This document shows, piece by piece, positions 51,695 through 63,380 of a stretch of DNA of 64,000 bases. The stretch's first letter is position 1. Each line of letters begins with the position of its first letter. A program made the translations under genes and the position numbers. The DNA is from Pelomyxa schiedti (Eukaryota > Evosea > Pelobiontida > Pelomyxidae), in assembly GCA_020536535.1 (NCBI GenBank), contig JAHLWZ010000676.1:113316-177315 (forward strand). Direction: 5' to 3'. The notes below the pieces were generated by a model. It was not told the origin of the DNA, searched no databases, and was given only the letters and a program-made list of their open reading frames with translations.

Positions 51695-53296
51695 ATGTCA
51701 TCAACAGCAACTGCAGCCGAACCTGCAGAATCGAACCAATTGAGCCTCCCAATTGATGACGACGGTAGGTGGCAAAGCGAAGTTTTGGCCAATGTACTGA
51801 GGCCACTGTGTGTTGGCACACCAACATTGGCCAGTCTTGATGCAGCAATGTCAGCACTGCCTTTGTATGACGGAACGAGGAGGAAGCTTGCTGATTGCAC
51901 TTGGATGGTTGATACTGCCGCCTGTATGCCTACAACTATGTAACTCACATTTTTTTTTTTTTTACCTTTTATTCCCAGTTTCTCGCGCGCACTTGTTTTT
52001 AGAAACATAACATAACATACATTTTGGTTCGGTAAACATTACCTGAACTATGTATTTTCACAAGCACACCCCACGGTTTTTGACTGGGCAGGGCTGGAAA
52101 GAGCACTGCCTGCATTGAGGGATTTGGCTCTAGGGATGCCACAGTTGTTCAATGTGGGGGGCCCTGCAAGGCGGCCTCACCTATTGCCGAAGAACACAAA
52201 TGGGCTGGTCACACTTTCCAGAAGGCAAGTGGCTTGCATTATGATACACTCACTACTCGGCACAATGCAAATGAATCCACCTTATTATGGAATATTTTTC
52301 GTGAGGAACTTGTTTAGGTTTCTTTTACCATTTAGTGGCTTGATTGTAGACTTCTAATAATTTCTTCCTCAAGCAAAGGGAAAGACTTTGGAAATGTTTT
52401 GTGTGTCTTGAATTACTTCAAAAGAATTGGACTAGAGGGTTGCCAGCCGGGCTTTGTATTGTTTGAAAGAAGGAACATAGCAGGAGTTCAACCTGGGTGG
52501 GAAACAAGTTCTATGCCACTATGCAATGTAACAATTCAGCCCAAAACCACTATATCTTCTTCTGCAGCACAAGTCCATGTTGACTTTGCCAATGCCCTGA
52601 TTGGCGGAGGTGTCCTAATTGGTGCAAGCTGCCAAGAGGTGTGTCTCCTCCCATATAATTCAACATCACCAACAACTTGCAGGAAATTCTTTTTGCCACG
52701 CATCCGGAAATGATTGTTTCTATTGCCCTTTGTGAAGAACTCTCTCCTGGAGATGCCTTAATAATCCAAGGAGCACTAGAATATTCCCTTTCCACAGGGT
52801 GTGTCAATCAAACAAACAATATTCACTTACATCACATTCGGTTTATTATATCGAATATAGATATGCCTCATCATTCAAATTTACTGGGGATGCCCCTTTC
52901 AGTAACCAACAACAAATACCCATTGTGGCAGCAATTGATGCACTGTTTGCCTACGAAAACGACCAATTTGACTACACCAACAAAGTGAGGGACCTAAACA
53001 AGGCCTATCTTGGATTCCTGGATTCCAAACATGGCACCGTGGCTACCGGCAACTGGGGCTGTGGAGCCTTTGGGTGCAATGTAGAAATCAAACTAATTCA
53101 GCAATGGATGGCTGCTTCACAGTGCGGTGCTTCTTGCTTAGAATACCACACTTTCAGTGATCCAAGGTGTGCTGGATTCATGGATGTGATCGCCAGAATC
53201 AGGGCTTCCCCTAGGCACAAGACTGTTGGGGGCCTGTTTGCTCTGTTACTGCAATTCATTTGTGGTGACAAGAAATTGGTAGATTATCTTTTGTAA
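51695..53296 (+). CDS. PARG: Poly(ADP-ribose) glycohydrolase (PARG)
   Basis: PARG removes poly(ADP-ribose) chains from proteins after DNA damage. The ATG at 51695 begins MSSTATAAEPAESNQ. Exons carry LPLYDGTRRKLADCTW, LPALRDLALGMPQLFN, LSRRQVACIMIHSLLGTM, VDFANALIGGGVLIGASCQE joined across an intron to EILFATHPEMIV (the catalytic GGG-X6-8-QEE signature with its Glu pair), LIIQGALEYSLSTGYG, DKVRDL-type NKAYLGFLD, TGNWGCGAFGCNVEIKLIQQ and LLLQFICGDKKLVDYLL. The length, about 450 residues, is that of the catalytic core with a short N-terminus, so there is no long regulatory extension. It starts 124 bp after the dynein stop. Confidence 0.92.
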
Positions 53297-53346
53297 AATT
53301 TTTTCGTTGTTTTGTTGTTTGGGTTTGTGTTTTTAAAACAAACCAA

Positions 53347-54792
53347 TCAGAAGGAGTGTGTGTATGTTTGTAGTTGTGATATGATATTCTGCACAGTTGT
53401 CTGACAACTTCGCAATGTAGTAAGTACTTGCGGCTCAGGTTGGTGGGTGTTTTGCTGGTCATTTTCTTGGGGTTCTTGGGGAGCAGGTGTTTCAAGAATG
53501 TTGACTGCCTGGTCTTTGAGTGCATGTAAGGCTGAATAGGCTTGCTCCAGGTCTTCAAGCTTTTTTTTTGGTATCCATACATGTTCAGTTTCATCAACCA
53601 CTTGCTGAGCATTGGCAGTGTCTATTGCAAGGGTAGTTGACTCAATGGAAACTTCACCCTGAGACTCCACGGATAATTGCTTGTATTTATCTACTGCAGC
53701 AGCCGTTGGAGATTTCCTATGCTTCTTCTTTGCTGATGTGGACGGTGCTTTTTTGGTTGTGGCAGTTGCTTTTGTTTTACTGTGTGTTTTTTTGGTTCGG
53801 GGCTTTTTTTTCGTTGTTGCCTTTGGTTCGGTTGGTGGTTCATCTATTGGTACTTCTTCAGGTGGTGGTTCAATTGCCGCGATTGCGGACATGAGTTCTT
53901 GTATGTTCGTGAGCATTTCCCGGTCTTTGTCTGTCTCCTGTATTTGCTTCTGTTCTTGTTCCTGATCCTGAACATTCTGTTTCTGTTCCTCTTGCTCTTG
54001 CTCTTGGTTCTGATCTTGTTCATGTTCATGTTCCTTTTCCTCCCGCTGTTGTTGCTCAGGTTCTTCCTCCTCCAAGGGATTCTGCTGCTCCGTATCCTGT
54101 GCCCGTTCCTGTTCCTCCTGCTTTTTTTTATGGTGGTGGCGCTTGTGGTGCTTGTGATGGTGCAAGGTCTTCTTCTTTGCCACACTGCCAGGCGCGGGCG
54201 AGGCCGCAGACACACGGGGCCGCTTGGCTGCCCCTGGCTGCGCTACAACACTATCAGCCGTGGTCGTCGTCGTCGCCGTCGCAGTAGCCGCTCCCCCCTC
54301 CCCGTCTCCCTCTCCCTCTCGCTCTCGCTCTCGCTCCCCCTCCCCCTCCCCCTCCCCCCTGGGCCCCTCCCCTTCCTCGTCCCGCTGCCGCTTCCTCTGG
54401 CTCTCCCGCGGCTCTTCCGGCTCCCCGCCCCCATCTCCTTCCCCTTCCCCTTCCCCTTCCTTGTTCCCACAGGCCTCTGGGTGCGCCTCCTCGCCCTCCC
54501 CCTGCGGCTCTGCCTCCGGCTCCTCCGGGGGGGTCGCGTGCTTGTGGTGGTGGCGCTTCATGGTCTGCCGCAGCGACGCCGCGGCGGTCGCGTTGGCGGC
54601 GTTCTTGGTGTCTGCCTCGGTAGGCGCCCGGGGCTCGGCCTCGGGCTCGGCCTCGGGATGGGGGACCGGGGCTGCGCGGTGCTTCTTCTTCTTAGACCGC
54701 GCGGATTTCTTGGTGGTGCTGGATGCGGCGGGGCGGCTCGATGTCGTCGACTTGGCAGTTGTGGATGTCTTAGAGGCCTTCTTCGACGACAT
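53347..54792 (-). CDS. Highly charged Lys/Glu/Gln/His-rich repeat protein, probably nuclear
   Basis: One uninterrupted exon of 481 codons, unusual here because most neighbours have introns. The ATG at 54792 starts MSSKKASKTSTTAKSTTSS. It is built from low-complexity blocks: Lys/Ser/Thr, Glu-Gly and Glu-Arg repeats (GEGEGEGDGGG, EREREREGEG), a His-Lys stretch (HHHKHHKRHHHKKK), a Glu-Gln region (QNQEQEQEEQKQNVQDQEQE), Lys-rich KTKATATTKK, then a more normal C-terminal helix (WIPKKKLEDLEQAYSALHAL) ending QTYTHSF. It has several basic nuclear-localisation-like clusters. No domain is recognised. It converges on PARG with 50 bp between the stops. Confidence 0.65.
   Translation of the reverse strand: MSSKKASKTSTTAKSTTSSRPAASSTTKKSARSKKKKHRAAPVPHPEAEPEAEPRAPTEADTKNAANATAAASLRQTMKRHHHKHATPPEEPEAEPQGEGEEAHPEACGNKEGEGEGEGDGGGEPEEPRESQRKRQRDEEGEGPRGEGEGEGEREREREGEGDGEGGAATATATTTTTADSVVAQPGAAKRPRVSAASPAPGSVAKKKTLHHHKHHKRHHHKKKQEEQERAQDTEQQNPLEEEEPEQQQREEKEHEHEQDQNQEQEQEEQKQNVQDQEQEQKQIQETDKDREMLTNIQELMSAIAAIEPPPEEVPIDEPPTEPKATTKKKPRTKKTHSKTKATATTKKAPSTSAKKKHRKSPTAAAVDKYKQLSVESQGEVSIESTTLAIDTANAQQVVDETEHVWIPKKKLEDLEQAYSALHALKDQAVNILETPAPQEPQENDQQNTHQPEPQVLTTLRSCQTTVQNIISQLQTYTHSF
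54291..54460. repeat. Homopyrimidine/homopurine tract with CCCTCT and CCCCTT repeats
   Basis: From about 54291 to 54370 the plus strand is almost entirely C and T apart from periodic G (ccctct, gctctc and ccctcc units). A second C/T block of cccctt units lies at about 54430-54460. On the coding minus strand they specify Glu-Gly and Glu-Arg repeats. Such mirror tracts can form triplexes, and the G-rich strand may form quadruplexes. Confidence 0.8.
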
Positions 54793-55041
54793 GTGATTGG
54801 GCTGGCTGCGCTGTTGTTGTAGTGGTGCTTGCTGGCTGTTGCCTGTTGGCTCTTGTGCTTGTTTATTGGCTTTCTATCTCGTATCTGGTGAGGTTTTGTG
54901 TTTTTACTTTTTTCGGAAACGGAAGAACGGTAAAAATTTGAGGATCGGAATTACCTGGAAGGGTGTCATGGGTGGCAAGAACAAAGGGACAAAGGAGGGA
55001 GAAGATCTCTTTTTTGGTTTATTTCATAATAAAAGAAAAAT

Positions 55042-56095
55042 ATGTTGCCTCGCGCTGTGTTGATTATTGTGGCATCTTTGGATGTGGTTGGTTGTCCTGC
55101 AAATCTCAGTAAACTGAACAATCCAAGATGGGAGGAGCTTTTTATGCATTATTCATGGGCCTGTTTACGGGCTATTTCTCCATTGCTGTTGGAGCATTGT
55201 ACCCCCACCCAATCGAAAGGTAGTTTTTCCCTTTCCTAAGATTCGACAGGTATGTTCTGGTTGGTATTGAATGCTTTATATCTGCTGCTTTTAACGTGAG
55301 GGTTTTGTCCTTTCTGGTATTGGGTTTTCCTCTATTATTGTAATGAATTGATCAAATGTTAAGTACCTGGCCCTTCTTGGCACAGCAAATTTCATTGCGT
55401 TTGTGATTAATATCATCGGTATTGCTCAAACAGACCTGGTTGCAACCAAAAGGGGGTTGGGAGGTGATAAAATCATTGAGGATTTAGTTCCGTGGGATAC
55501 AGAATCCATATCAGCTGCTGTATATTTTGCCATGGGCCTGGGCTTCATGATTCTGTTTTGTGTAAGTTCTCAAAAAGGTAAAACCAAACCTAAGTAATTT
55601 ATCTATAGGTACCTTGTACTGTACTTGCTGTAGTTAACGCCTGTGCTGGAAACAAGAAAAGTGTGCATAATGATACTGAGCTAACGGCTAAATTAAACCA
55701 AGTATAAGCTCCTTGAAAGTATTTCCGGTAATTTAGTGCAGATAACTGTGGATGGACCAGCCACTCTCAACCAACAACATGTCGCTACCGTGGAAGTGCC
55801 CGAAGTTCATGGGTCACCTTCAGACCATAACATAGAGTCTGCAAGCGCCACTAAACTGCCAGCAGAAACTTTCATTTCAGCCGCAGTCGAGCCAGGGCGC
55901 GTTCCAAGTCCCGCTGCAGCTGAAATAACACCACAGCACCCACACATTAACAACCGCACACGGCACCACTCGAAGCACAGGCACCGCTCAGAGCACATCC
56001 ACCTCACCAACAACAGCCAACAACCACCATCGCCCGCTACCTTACAACTCCACGCCATGCTCACCGAAACATCAACCTCATCCGGATCACTGTGA
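55042..56095 (+). CDS. Small multi-pass membrane protein with disordered His/Ser/Thr tail
   Basis: The reading joins several exons: an initial MLPRAVLIIVASLDV (ATG at 55042), then GAFYALFMGLFTGYFSIAVG (helix 1, with the alternative start ATG 55128), RYVLVGIECFISAAFNV (helix 2), YLALLGTANFIAFVINIIGI (helix 3), and AAVYFAMGLGFMILFC spliced to VPCTVLAVVNACAG (helix 4). About 120 hydrophilic residues follow, with TRHHSKHRHRSEHIHLTNNS, ending STSSGSL at 56095. Four helices with short loops suggest a tetraspan-like protein, but no tetraspanin CCG signature is visible. Intron borders around 55215-55375 are not fixed. Function unknown. Confidence 0.55.
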
Positions 56096-56250
56096 AATGA
56101 AGACTTGAATTGTTCGCACCTTCCCCGAACAATCACTCACAAAACTACAACCACAAAAATCAAAAAGTTGTGCGTGCCTTCTGACCCCTATTCGCAGACT
56201 TTCGCCCACCGCAGCAGCAACAGCAGCCCCCACCACCCCACCCTCCCGCA

Positions 56251-59200
56251 ATGTTGCTCCCCCGAGTCGCCGAGTACCTGGTGTTCGTGGGGGCCTCGGC
56301 CGAGCCCCTCAGGGCCACCATCAGCACCCCCAGGCAGCACCAGCAGTCGTCGGCGTCGGGGCGGGCCCTGCCCCCCTCGGTGCCGCCGCCTCCGACCTCC
56401 CCGGCCCCTGTCCCCAAGTCCATCGCGCTGATCCCGCGCTCCTCGCGGGACGCCATCACCAACCCCCAGCCGCGCCCGGCCACTTCGTCGGCGGCGGCGG
56501 GAGCTACTGCGTCCGGTGTTGCTACTGCAACTGCAACTGCAACTGCAACTGCGAATGCAACCTCGTCATCGAGTGCGAGTGCTACTGCAGCTGCTACCAC
56601 GTCATCGTCTTCGTCGTCGTCATCTGCAACTGCAACTGCGGGGGCAGGGACGAGGACTGCGTCGCTCAATTCGGAGGAGACCGTTGGTGATTCTAAATCG
56701 AAGCCACATCCACCTGAAATGGATAAGGGGCCATTCAAGGTCTGAGTAGTTCTTTATTTTATTAGATAAGGTTCATTTTAAGTGATCTTTATTGAATCAT
56801 TTCAAGGGTGAAGTTATTGACAGGCTCCCAGTTCGTGATCACTCAGACTTCCCGTTACCCCCCAATTTATGGATTGTAGGTCATTATTACATTGAAATTA
56901 ATTGTTGAAAAATACAATTACAGTATCAGATTAACAAATACCCTGCAAATTGCAGCTTTGCTTCCCTCACGGCATTGTCCTGGAGCATTCAGCCAAAGTA
57001 CCAAAGTACTTCATTTTTTCTGGAACCTCTTCCAACGGTGCCAGATTTTATGGCAATGCTCTTACAGTGTGTAACATTACAGTACCTTGATGCTTCCTTA
57101 CATGTCACAGATTTTCCAATCCCACAATTCAGCTCCTGGAGTAGAAAGTTCTCTCTCCTATTTACGCTTATTGACCATAGATTTTCTCTCCTTTATGCAT
57201 TTGCATTATCTCGAGGCACCATTTATTTAGTACAATGGCCCATTTCCTCACTACAATTTTTCAAGTATAGCAAGAGCCCACATATTATATTTTCGAAATA
57301 TAATGTTAGAACCATAGATGTTATCAAGTGGTGAATCTACACCTACATTTTCGTTACTTCAACATATATTTTTTGATATGCCTCTTGTATCGCCAGGTAT
57401 CCTTGGAGCTCACTTCAAATCGTTCCAACTCTTGTAGGTTCAATCATAAACTGTAATTTTATGTCTCCAAACTTCAGTGTCACTTTACCTCCTTGTAATT
57501 ACTTTTCACCTTATCAGGTAGTTATGAAGCACTCTTACAACCCAATTTCCCACATTACCACATAGATGTCATTTAAAACTTTATTTGATTGCCTTGGAAT
57601 CAGATTAGCAATTGACTTAATTGCAAGTATACTAGAAGAACCAAAAGTTTTAATGCTTTCAAAATCGCACAGCTTGCTTACAATTGGTAATGAGGGGGAA
57701 AAAAAAAACAAACCAACTAAAAATTCGAAGTTGCCGAAACTGTCATTTCTCTTCTATACCCATTTTCTTATATTCATGTAATGTTTCTTCCATATCGGAG
57801 CTCTCTAAATGGACCAGGTGTATGCACCGACTCTGGGTTGCTCAATGTGGGACTACTGTCATGCCCCAATGCCCTATTTCATGGGAATACTGACTCTCAA
57901 TCCCAATGACAAAGCCATGTCTGCTCTATTGCAATCAATTTCAGATGTTTGCCTCTTACAAGTGCTCTCTCATTAATCTCTTTTAGCAAAACCAGGTTGT
58001 TGTGTTGGATCTTGACTCTGGGGAAGTGATCTATGGGGAACTGAAATCGACTATGTCCAACACAACAAAACGTGACTTGATTCAAAGTTTACATAACATT
58101 CTACATCCTGAAATGGGCCAGTTAGAAAGTCTGTCTACCCTTGGCTGCTTTGAGCCTAAACTTTTTAAGGCTTCAAAGCTCCCACCGTTGTGAACGAGGA
58201 CATAAATGAGCTTATTAGGACAGTGTTTCTAAACTTCTTTGTATCACTGCTGTGGGAATTCAGATCTTTTTTGCACACAATAAGGTAGTTAGTCAGTAAT
58301 TTATCGTACCTAATTTTTTGAGGAAGAAAATATCCCAAACCAACATTTTTGTTTGACAAAGAGAAATTTTTATTATCCCAAAGCCTAGATAAGCGGGTAT
58401 TTAATTTATTCCACATTCTTTTTCCTGTTAAACTCAATCTCTTCAGCCACTAGTGCAAGTAATTGTAGAAACACAACTATTTAGTCACTTTTTGGACTCC
58501 TATTATTATCATGATAAAAATTTATTTGATTTGGCGGTAAGAACCTACTCCTCTAGTTCTGGTAATTGTTACAGCACTGTAACTTGGAGTAATCAATCCT
58601 TCAACAGTTTTAGATCTACCAAGCCTGCAAAGCGCCATTAAATCCCAAGTTGACACAGAAGTCTCACTGAAGCCCACCATTGCCCTATACCATACTACAA
58701 TTTCTTCTACTGTGCTGCTCAATCCTACTTCTCCGTTGCCTCGCCTATCCCCTGAGTTATTTGAATCACTTTCCCCAACACCTCCAACTCCACAGACAAC
58801 CACAACAAAGCATGTGTATCACATAAATGTATTCTCCTTACTTCAATTTTTTGGCTTATATTCAAAAGGGTGGTACATGTGAAATTACAGGAAGTGATCT
58901 TATTTCAAATGATGCAGACCACCTCGTTTCCTCATTGTTTGAACCGACACATACACTGAAGTATTTTTCTTGATTCCCTTTTTTCAGCACACAACTAACA
59001 TCCCCAGAAACAAAAACATCCCACAGATGTTGTCAACTAATCTCCACAGTGCTTTCTGCTTCTGTAAGTCGTTGGTGGAAACCCTGAAGCAACATAAATT
59101 TTCGCTGTCAAGTGATGCCTTTGAGATCCTATCTCAAATAATTATTGCAATACTCGATGCATGCAACAGCACCTCTGATTTCAGGTTTCACTCAAAAAAC

Positions 59201-60992
59201 TGGGACTGATGAACTTACACTACCAGAGCGGCTGCTGAACTTCTCTCTGTCATTCCGTTGGTTACACGTGAGATCAATTTCACACCCGAGTTTATGAAGG
59301 TACAGTGCTGGAAAGCAAACATTAACTTGACCATTATTCAAACCAGACCCGTGTGAAAAATGAAGCAATATGGAAATCCACAAAGTTCTGGCAATTTTCA
59401 TTAGCATGTACTTGCTTTTTGTCACGGTCATCTCAATGATTTGTTGCAAGATCGAATGAAGTCCCTCAGAAACCCCAACGATATTGGTCAGTGCTTCTTT
59501 GAAAATGATAATCATCTCTCTGAGGAGCAACGTGCATCTGCTGTTGCTTTTGAGCTTAAAGCATTTGACCAAGTTATGGTTGAACAAGGTGACGGTAAAG
59601 ATGAATGCAGGAAAGTACTTACCATTCGTAGTTTCTTATATGGCGGAGCTTGGAGTTCCATGTGAATGGGTTCAAAACTACATCTCATCTCTGGGAGCCA
59701 AGTGCTTTATTCCCGCCAGCACTCAGCAACAGCTAATAGCTTTGCATGAAAACATGTACCGAGCAATTGACAACTTTTTTCTTTTTTTCTAAAAACATAC
59801 AAGGACCAAGTTTGCACAGGTTCTACAAGAAACAGAATACCATGGTACAACTACATCACACTATTGTAATGTCCACCAGCTCGGACCTCCAACTCCCTCC
59901 AGCCCTTCTGGACACCACGCACCAAAGCCAGGCCCCTCACCTTTAGCACAGGCACCCTCGCAACAAGTAGCAAAACCAGTAACACAAAGTAAACCCGTGG
60001 AACAACCAGCCAAAACCTTAGAACAAGTCCGGTATTGCACTTCACAGGAACAAGATGACGAAGAAATACCGCCACCTCCTCCTCCAATAAAAAAACATCC
60101 AAAGAAAGTACAAACACCCAAACCCAAATCTTCATCCAGCTCACTTTCAGACTCCGCCCATAAATCCCATAAAAAACATTCCCACCCACCTAAAACCACT
60201 AGCATTAATAGTAAGCCTGCTTCAAGTTCCCCCTCCAGTAAAGATCTCGACGCCCGCTCAGTAAAATCTACTTCCTCCAGGCATGGAAGCAATCACTCAC
60301 GAACACACACTCCTAAAGGCCGAAACTCCAATCGTTTATCACAACCACCACCAGCATCAACCTCATCACCCAAAACACCTTCTAGAACCAACACCAACAC
60401 CGTTATAGTAAAACCCCCGACCACCACAAAACCCACAACAAGCACCAGCACCAGCACAAAACCACAATCCCAGCAACCAACAACACCACAAGAAACACCT
60501 AAGCCGGAACCCAAAAAGCCCCCCACACAGCGCCGTACTTCCCCCTCCCCTTCCCCCTCACCCCACAAACCAGCATCCAAATCCACATCCAAATCCAAAT
60601 CCAAACCCAAGTCCAAGTCCAAATCCTCCCACTCCTCATCATCTAGTACATCCTCTTCATCCTCCTCAGGATCCACATCCCCAGTCCACCCGTCACCATC
60701 CACTATCAACCAACAACCACCCAGCCCCACCACATACACCCTCATTCCCAGTTCTCCACACTCTGCACGTAGACCAAATGGCCCTGTTGCAGGTCACCAC
60801 AAAACAACAACCTCAGGAACTTCTTCCACTCCTTCAGCTTCTTCTCCTTCAACTTCAAATAGTACACCAAACACAATCACAGATACAAATTCTCCTACAC
60901 AAGGGAGTACCAACAACGCAGCTTTGGTCCCTAATACCACCAAAGCCAATACCAACACTAACAATAGGCAGAGCAACAAGCAATCCTCATGA
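56251..60992 (+). CDS. DENN-domain protein (Rab GEF-like) with long Ser/Thr/Pro/Lys C-terminal tail
   Basis: DENN proteins exchange GDP for GTP on Rab GTPases. The ATG at 56251 starts MLLPRVAEYLVFVGASAEP. A Ser/Thr/Ala-rich stretch follows, then the uDENN motifs VIDRLPVRDHSDFPLPPNLW and CFPHGIVLEHSAKVPKYFIF. The cDENN has LGIRLAIDLIASILEEPKVL (about 57580-57660), LLSLLYP-type sequence and VVVLDLDSGEVIYGE (about 57990-58040). The dDENN part follows at about 58190-58350, with later helices such as MKSLRNPNDIGQCFFE and GVPCEWVQNYISSLGAK. From about 59850 the tail is disordered: poly-Pro (PPPPPP), Ser/Lys/Pro repeats (SKSKSKPKSKSKS) and Asn/Thr-rich sequence ending RQSNKQSS. Which DENN subfamily is not clear. 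Confidence 0.82.
56524..56552 (+). repeat. ctgcaa hexamer repeat
   Basis: In-frame repeats of ctgcaa encode a Thr-Ala run in the N-terminal linker of the DENN protein. Confidence 0.75.
60575..60626 (+). repeat. tccaaa/tccaag hexamer repeat
   Basis: Tandem ccaaatccaaat and ccaagtccaagt units encode alternating Ser-Lys residues in the DENN protein tail. Confidence 0.75.
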
Positions 60993-61095
60993 GAGGCTTG
61001 TACACATTGTTTTTTGGTTTGTTAATAAACAGACACTACATGAATTTTTGAAAGATTTACTTTTCGTTTGTATGTTTGTTTTAGAGCTGGTGTGT

Positions 61096-63380
61096 CTAGA
61101 GAACCAATAGAATAAGGAGAACACAGTAACAGATCACACTGGTTACCACAATTGGCGTGATGATTGAGGAGGAGCTTGGATGGTTTGGGTAAAGAACTTT
61201 CGGCTCTCCATTTGTAAGCTCAATGTCAAAACAGAGTGAAGTGGATTCACTTGCACAAACATCAACCACTACACAGTCTTCTGGGTCAAAACTGTTGTTT
61301 CGGGTAAGATCTAAAGCCAAAACTGGGGGATTCTACACACAGATTGCATAACTCGGTTCCAAACTGTGTGGGTTTCAGTATTAGGAGGACCAAACATGTG
61401 TTTATTACTTACCTCGTAAGGGTGGTTGGAAACCGTGTACTGAAGGTTGCCTTGGGAAGAACCGCTACAGTGGTGAAGACTTAAAACCCAAATAAAACAA
61501 TGCAGAAAAGTACCCATTTGTTACAGCAATAAGTACTTCACCGCGGGTAAAGGCATAGAAATTAGTCTCTGATGCTCTTTCTACCATGTCCGCATCCCAG
61601 AGCTGTGAGTGGGATTGGATTATTACCGCACGTGAGTTTTACTTACCTGGTTTTCCTTTCTGAAAGAAATGATGGTCTTGATAAACTGATACAACTCTGT
61701 CGAGGTATCGTAGCCTGACCACCACAGCGGTTCTCGACATTCTGGATCAGCGCAGCCATCATATCCTTGCTCCTGTGAAATGTAAGAAAAAAGTAAAAAA
61801 AAGATATCTTGAAAGTACGGATCCATAGTATAGGATGGGGATTCCTTCATTCATAAGAGTGAGGGTCAACGCATTTTTATACAATGTTACATCAGGGTTG
61901 CAGCACAAGAATCTTGAAGGTGAAGTCAGGTAAACATGTAAACTCGGTTCAGCATAACCTCACTTGATCGTGGTTATCTATGAAATTTCCTAGAATAGCG
62001 AGGTTGGAAAAGGTATCTATATACTCCAGAAGCATGTCATGTATCGAAGTCATGGATTCTGCAGAACAAAAGACATCCTGTATTTATGTGATTAACGGAC
62101 TCAGACTTGACCACATATTCACCTCAAGAAGACTTAAGACTTTGAATAGTTATTCTTTAGAGTTTCTTCCTTACCCTTAGTGTAAAAAACATAGGATAGC
62201 TGAGTACACTGTCAAAAGGAGGCTGGTATGAGGCCAGGAAGGCAGGATCTGTATTGTAAACTTCCCCAAATTGGAATACACCAGCTGAAGGGTTGAACTC
62301 CGACCAGAAGGACTTCTCTATCTGTTGCCATCATTTAATTTTTCGCTTTTTATTAATTGAAGTACATGAGGTACAGTATCCACTCGAATTCCATCTGCCC
62401 CAGTAAGTTCTACCAGATATGATATCCAATCAACCAAAGTTTGACGTACATAAGGAATGGACTGATTCAAATCAGGAAGGCCATACAAACGGCAATGTTC
62501 CATCTTTGGATCTATTACTGAAAGTGAGGTAGTAGCTACCACAAACCTGGTATTGGTCATCAAAATCAGCAATCCAACACTCCTACATTGGTTTATTACT
62601 GAATGGGGAATGAATACCAGTTACATACGGAATCACAACCAACACAATCGTGGTAATACACCGTATCATTGAATGGATATATAGTTGTGTAGTTATAGTC
62701 AACAGGGCCTGTAGTAAACAAAGAAACGGAAGAGGGAGGAAACAGAAATGTGAAATGTGTTACATTAGAAAACAGGATGTTAGGGGCTACCTGCATGGTT
62801 GGCTACAACGTCAATCATGACCCACACATCTTTTTCATGGCAAGCCTAGATACTGATTTAAAAGTGGCACGCAAGAAACGATACACCGAGACCTCAATGA
62901 AATCAATCAGATCTTCTTGGGTGCCAAAGAATGGATTCACACTAAACCAGTCCTTCACAAAACATTAGCACCTATCAACAACAGTCGACTTCAATATCAC
63001 GCATCCTGCGCTTAGTTCGCTTAATTCGCTTAATTCTCGTGATTCTACTAAACGTGCACGCGGCCGCGAAAGAGGGAGGAGGAACCAACTTGGGTCCAAA
63101 AACCGTGGTAGCCCAGCGGGGTGTTCTTTACGACAGGGGAGATCCACACGGCGTCGAACCCCATTCCCTTGATGTAGTCGATGTGCTGGGCTATTCCCGC
63201 CCACTTCCCGCCGCAGTACTGCTTGAGGTCGGCGCACGCCGGGGCGCTGCCGTCGCCGGTCGCGAACCGGTCGGTGAGCAGCTGGTATATGGACCTGGAC
63301 CTCCACTCGTCCAACGTGCCGCACATGGCCGCCCCGACGACGATAGACAACCACAACCACAGAGCGGCTCTGACTGCCAT
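61096..63380 (-). CDS. Secreted GH13 alpha-amylase with C-terminal membrane anchor
   Basis: The enzyme cuts alpha-1,4 bonds in starch or glycogen. The chosen start, ATG at 63380, gives a good signal peptide (MAVRAALWLWLSIVVGAAMC); an upstream ATG at 63428 would mask it. Motifs in order: RSIYQLLTDRFATGDGS, KWAGIAQHIDYIKGMGFDAV, WISPVVKN; then GADGIRVDTVPHV with the nucleophile Asp (about 62390-62350), FQFGEVYNTDPAF with the acid/base Glu (about 62280-62240), NFIDNHDQ with the third Asp (about 61985-61965), MNEGIPILYYG and QGYDGCADPECREPLWW. These fit fungal-type GH13_1 alpha-amylases. After a beta domain the protein ends in a hydrophobic helix (IITPIVVTSVICYCVLLILL), a tail anchor or GPI signal, so it probably sits on a membrane. 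It diverges from actin with 269 bp between starts. Confidence 0.9.

Noticed and set aside
53782-54822. Plus-strand frame of 346 codons, Leu/Phe/Arg-rich
   Set aside because: It lies opposite the Glu/Lys/Gln repeat gene; Leu-Pro and Leu-Ser runs are the expected antisense translation of the repeats.
60293-60745. Minus-strand Asp/Leu/Gly-rich frame
   Set aside because: It is antisense of the Ser-Lys and Thr-Pro repeats in the DENN protein tail.
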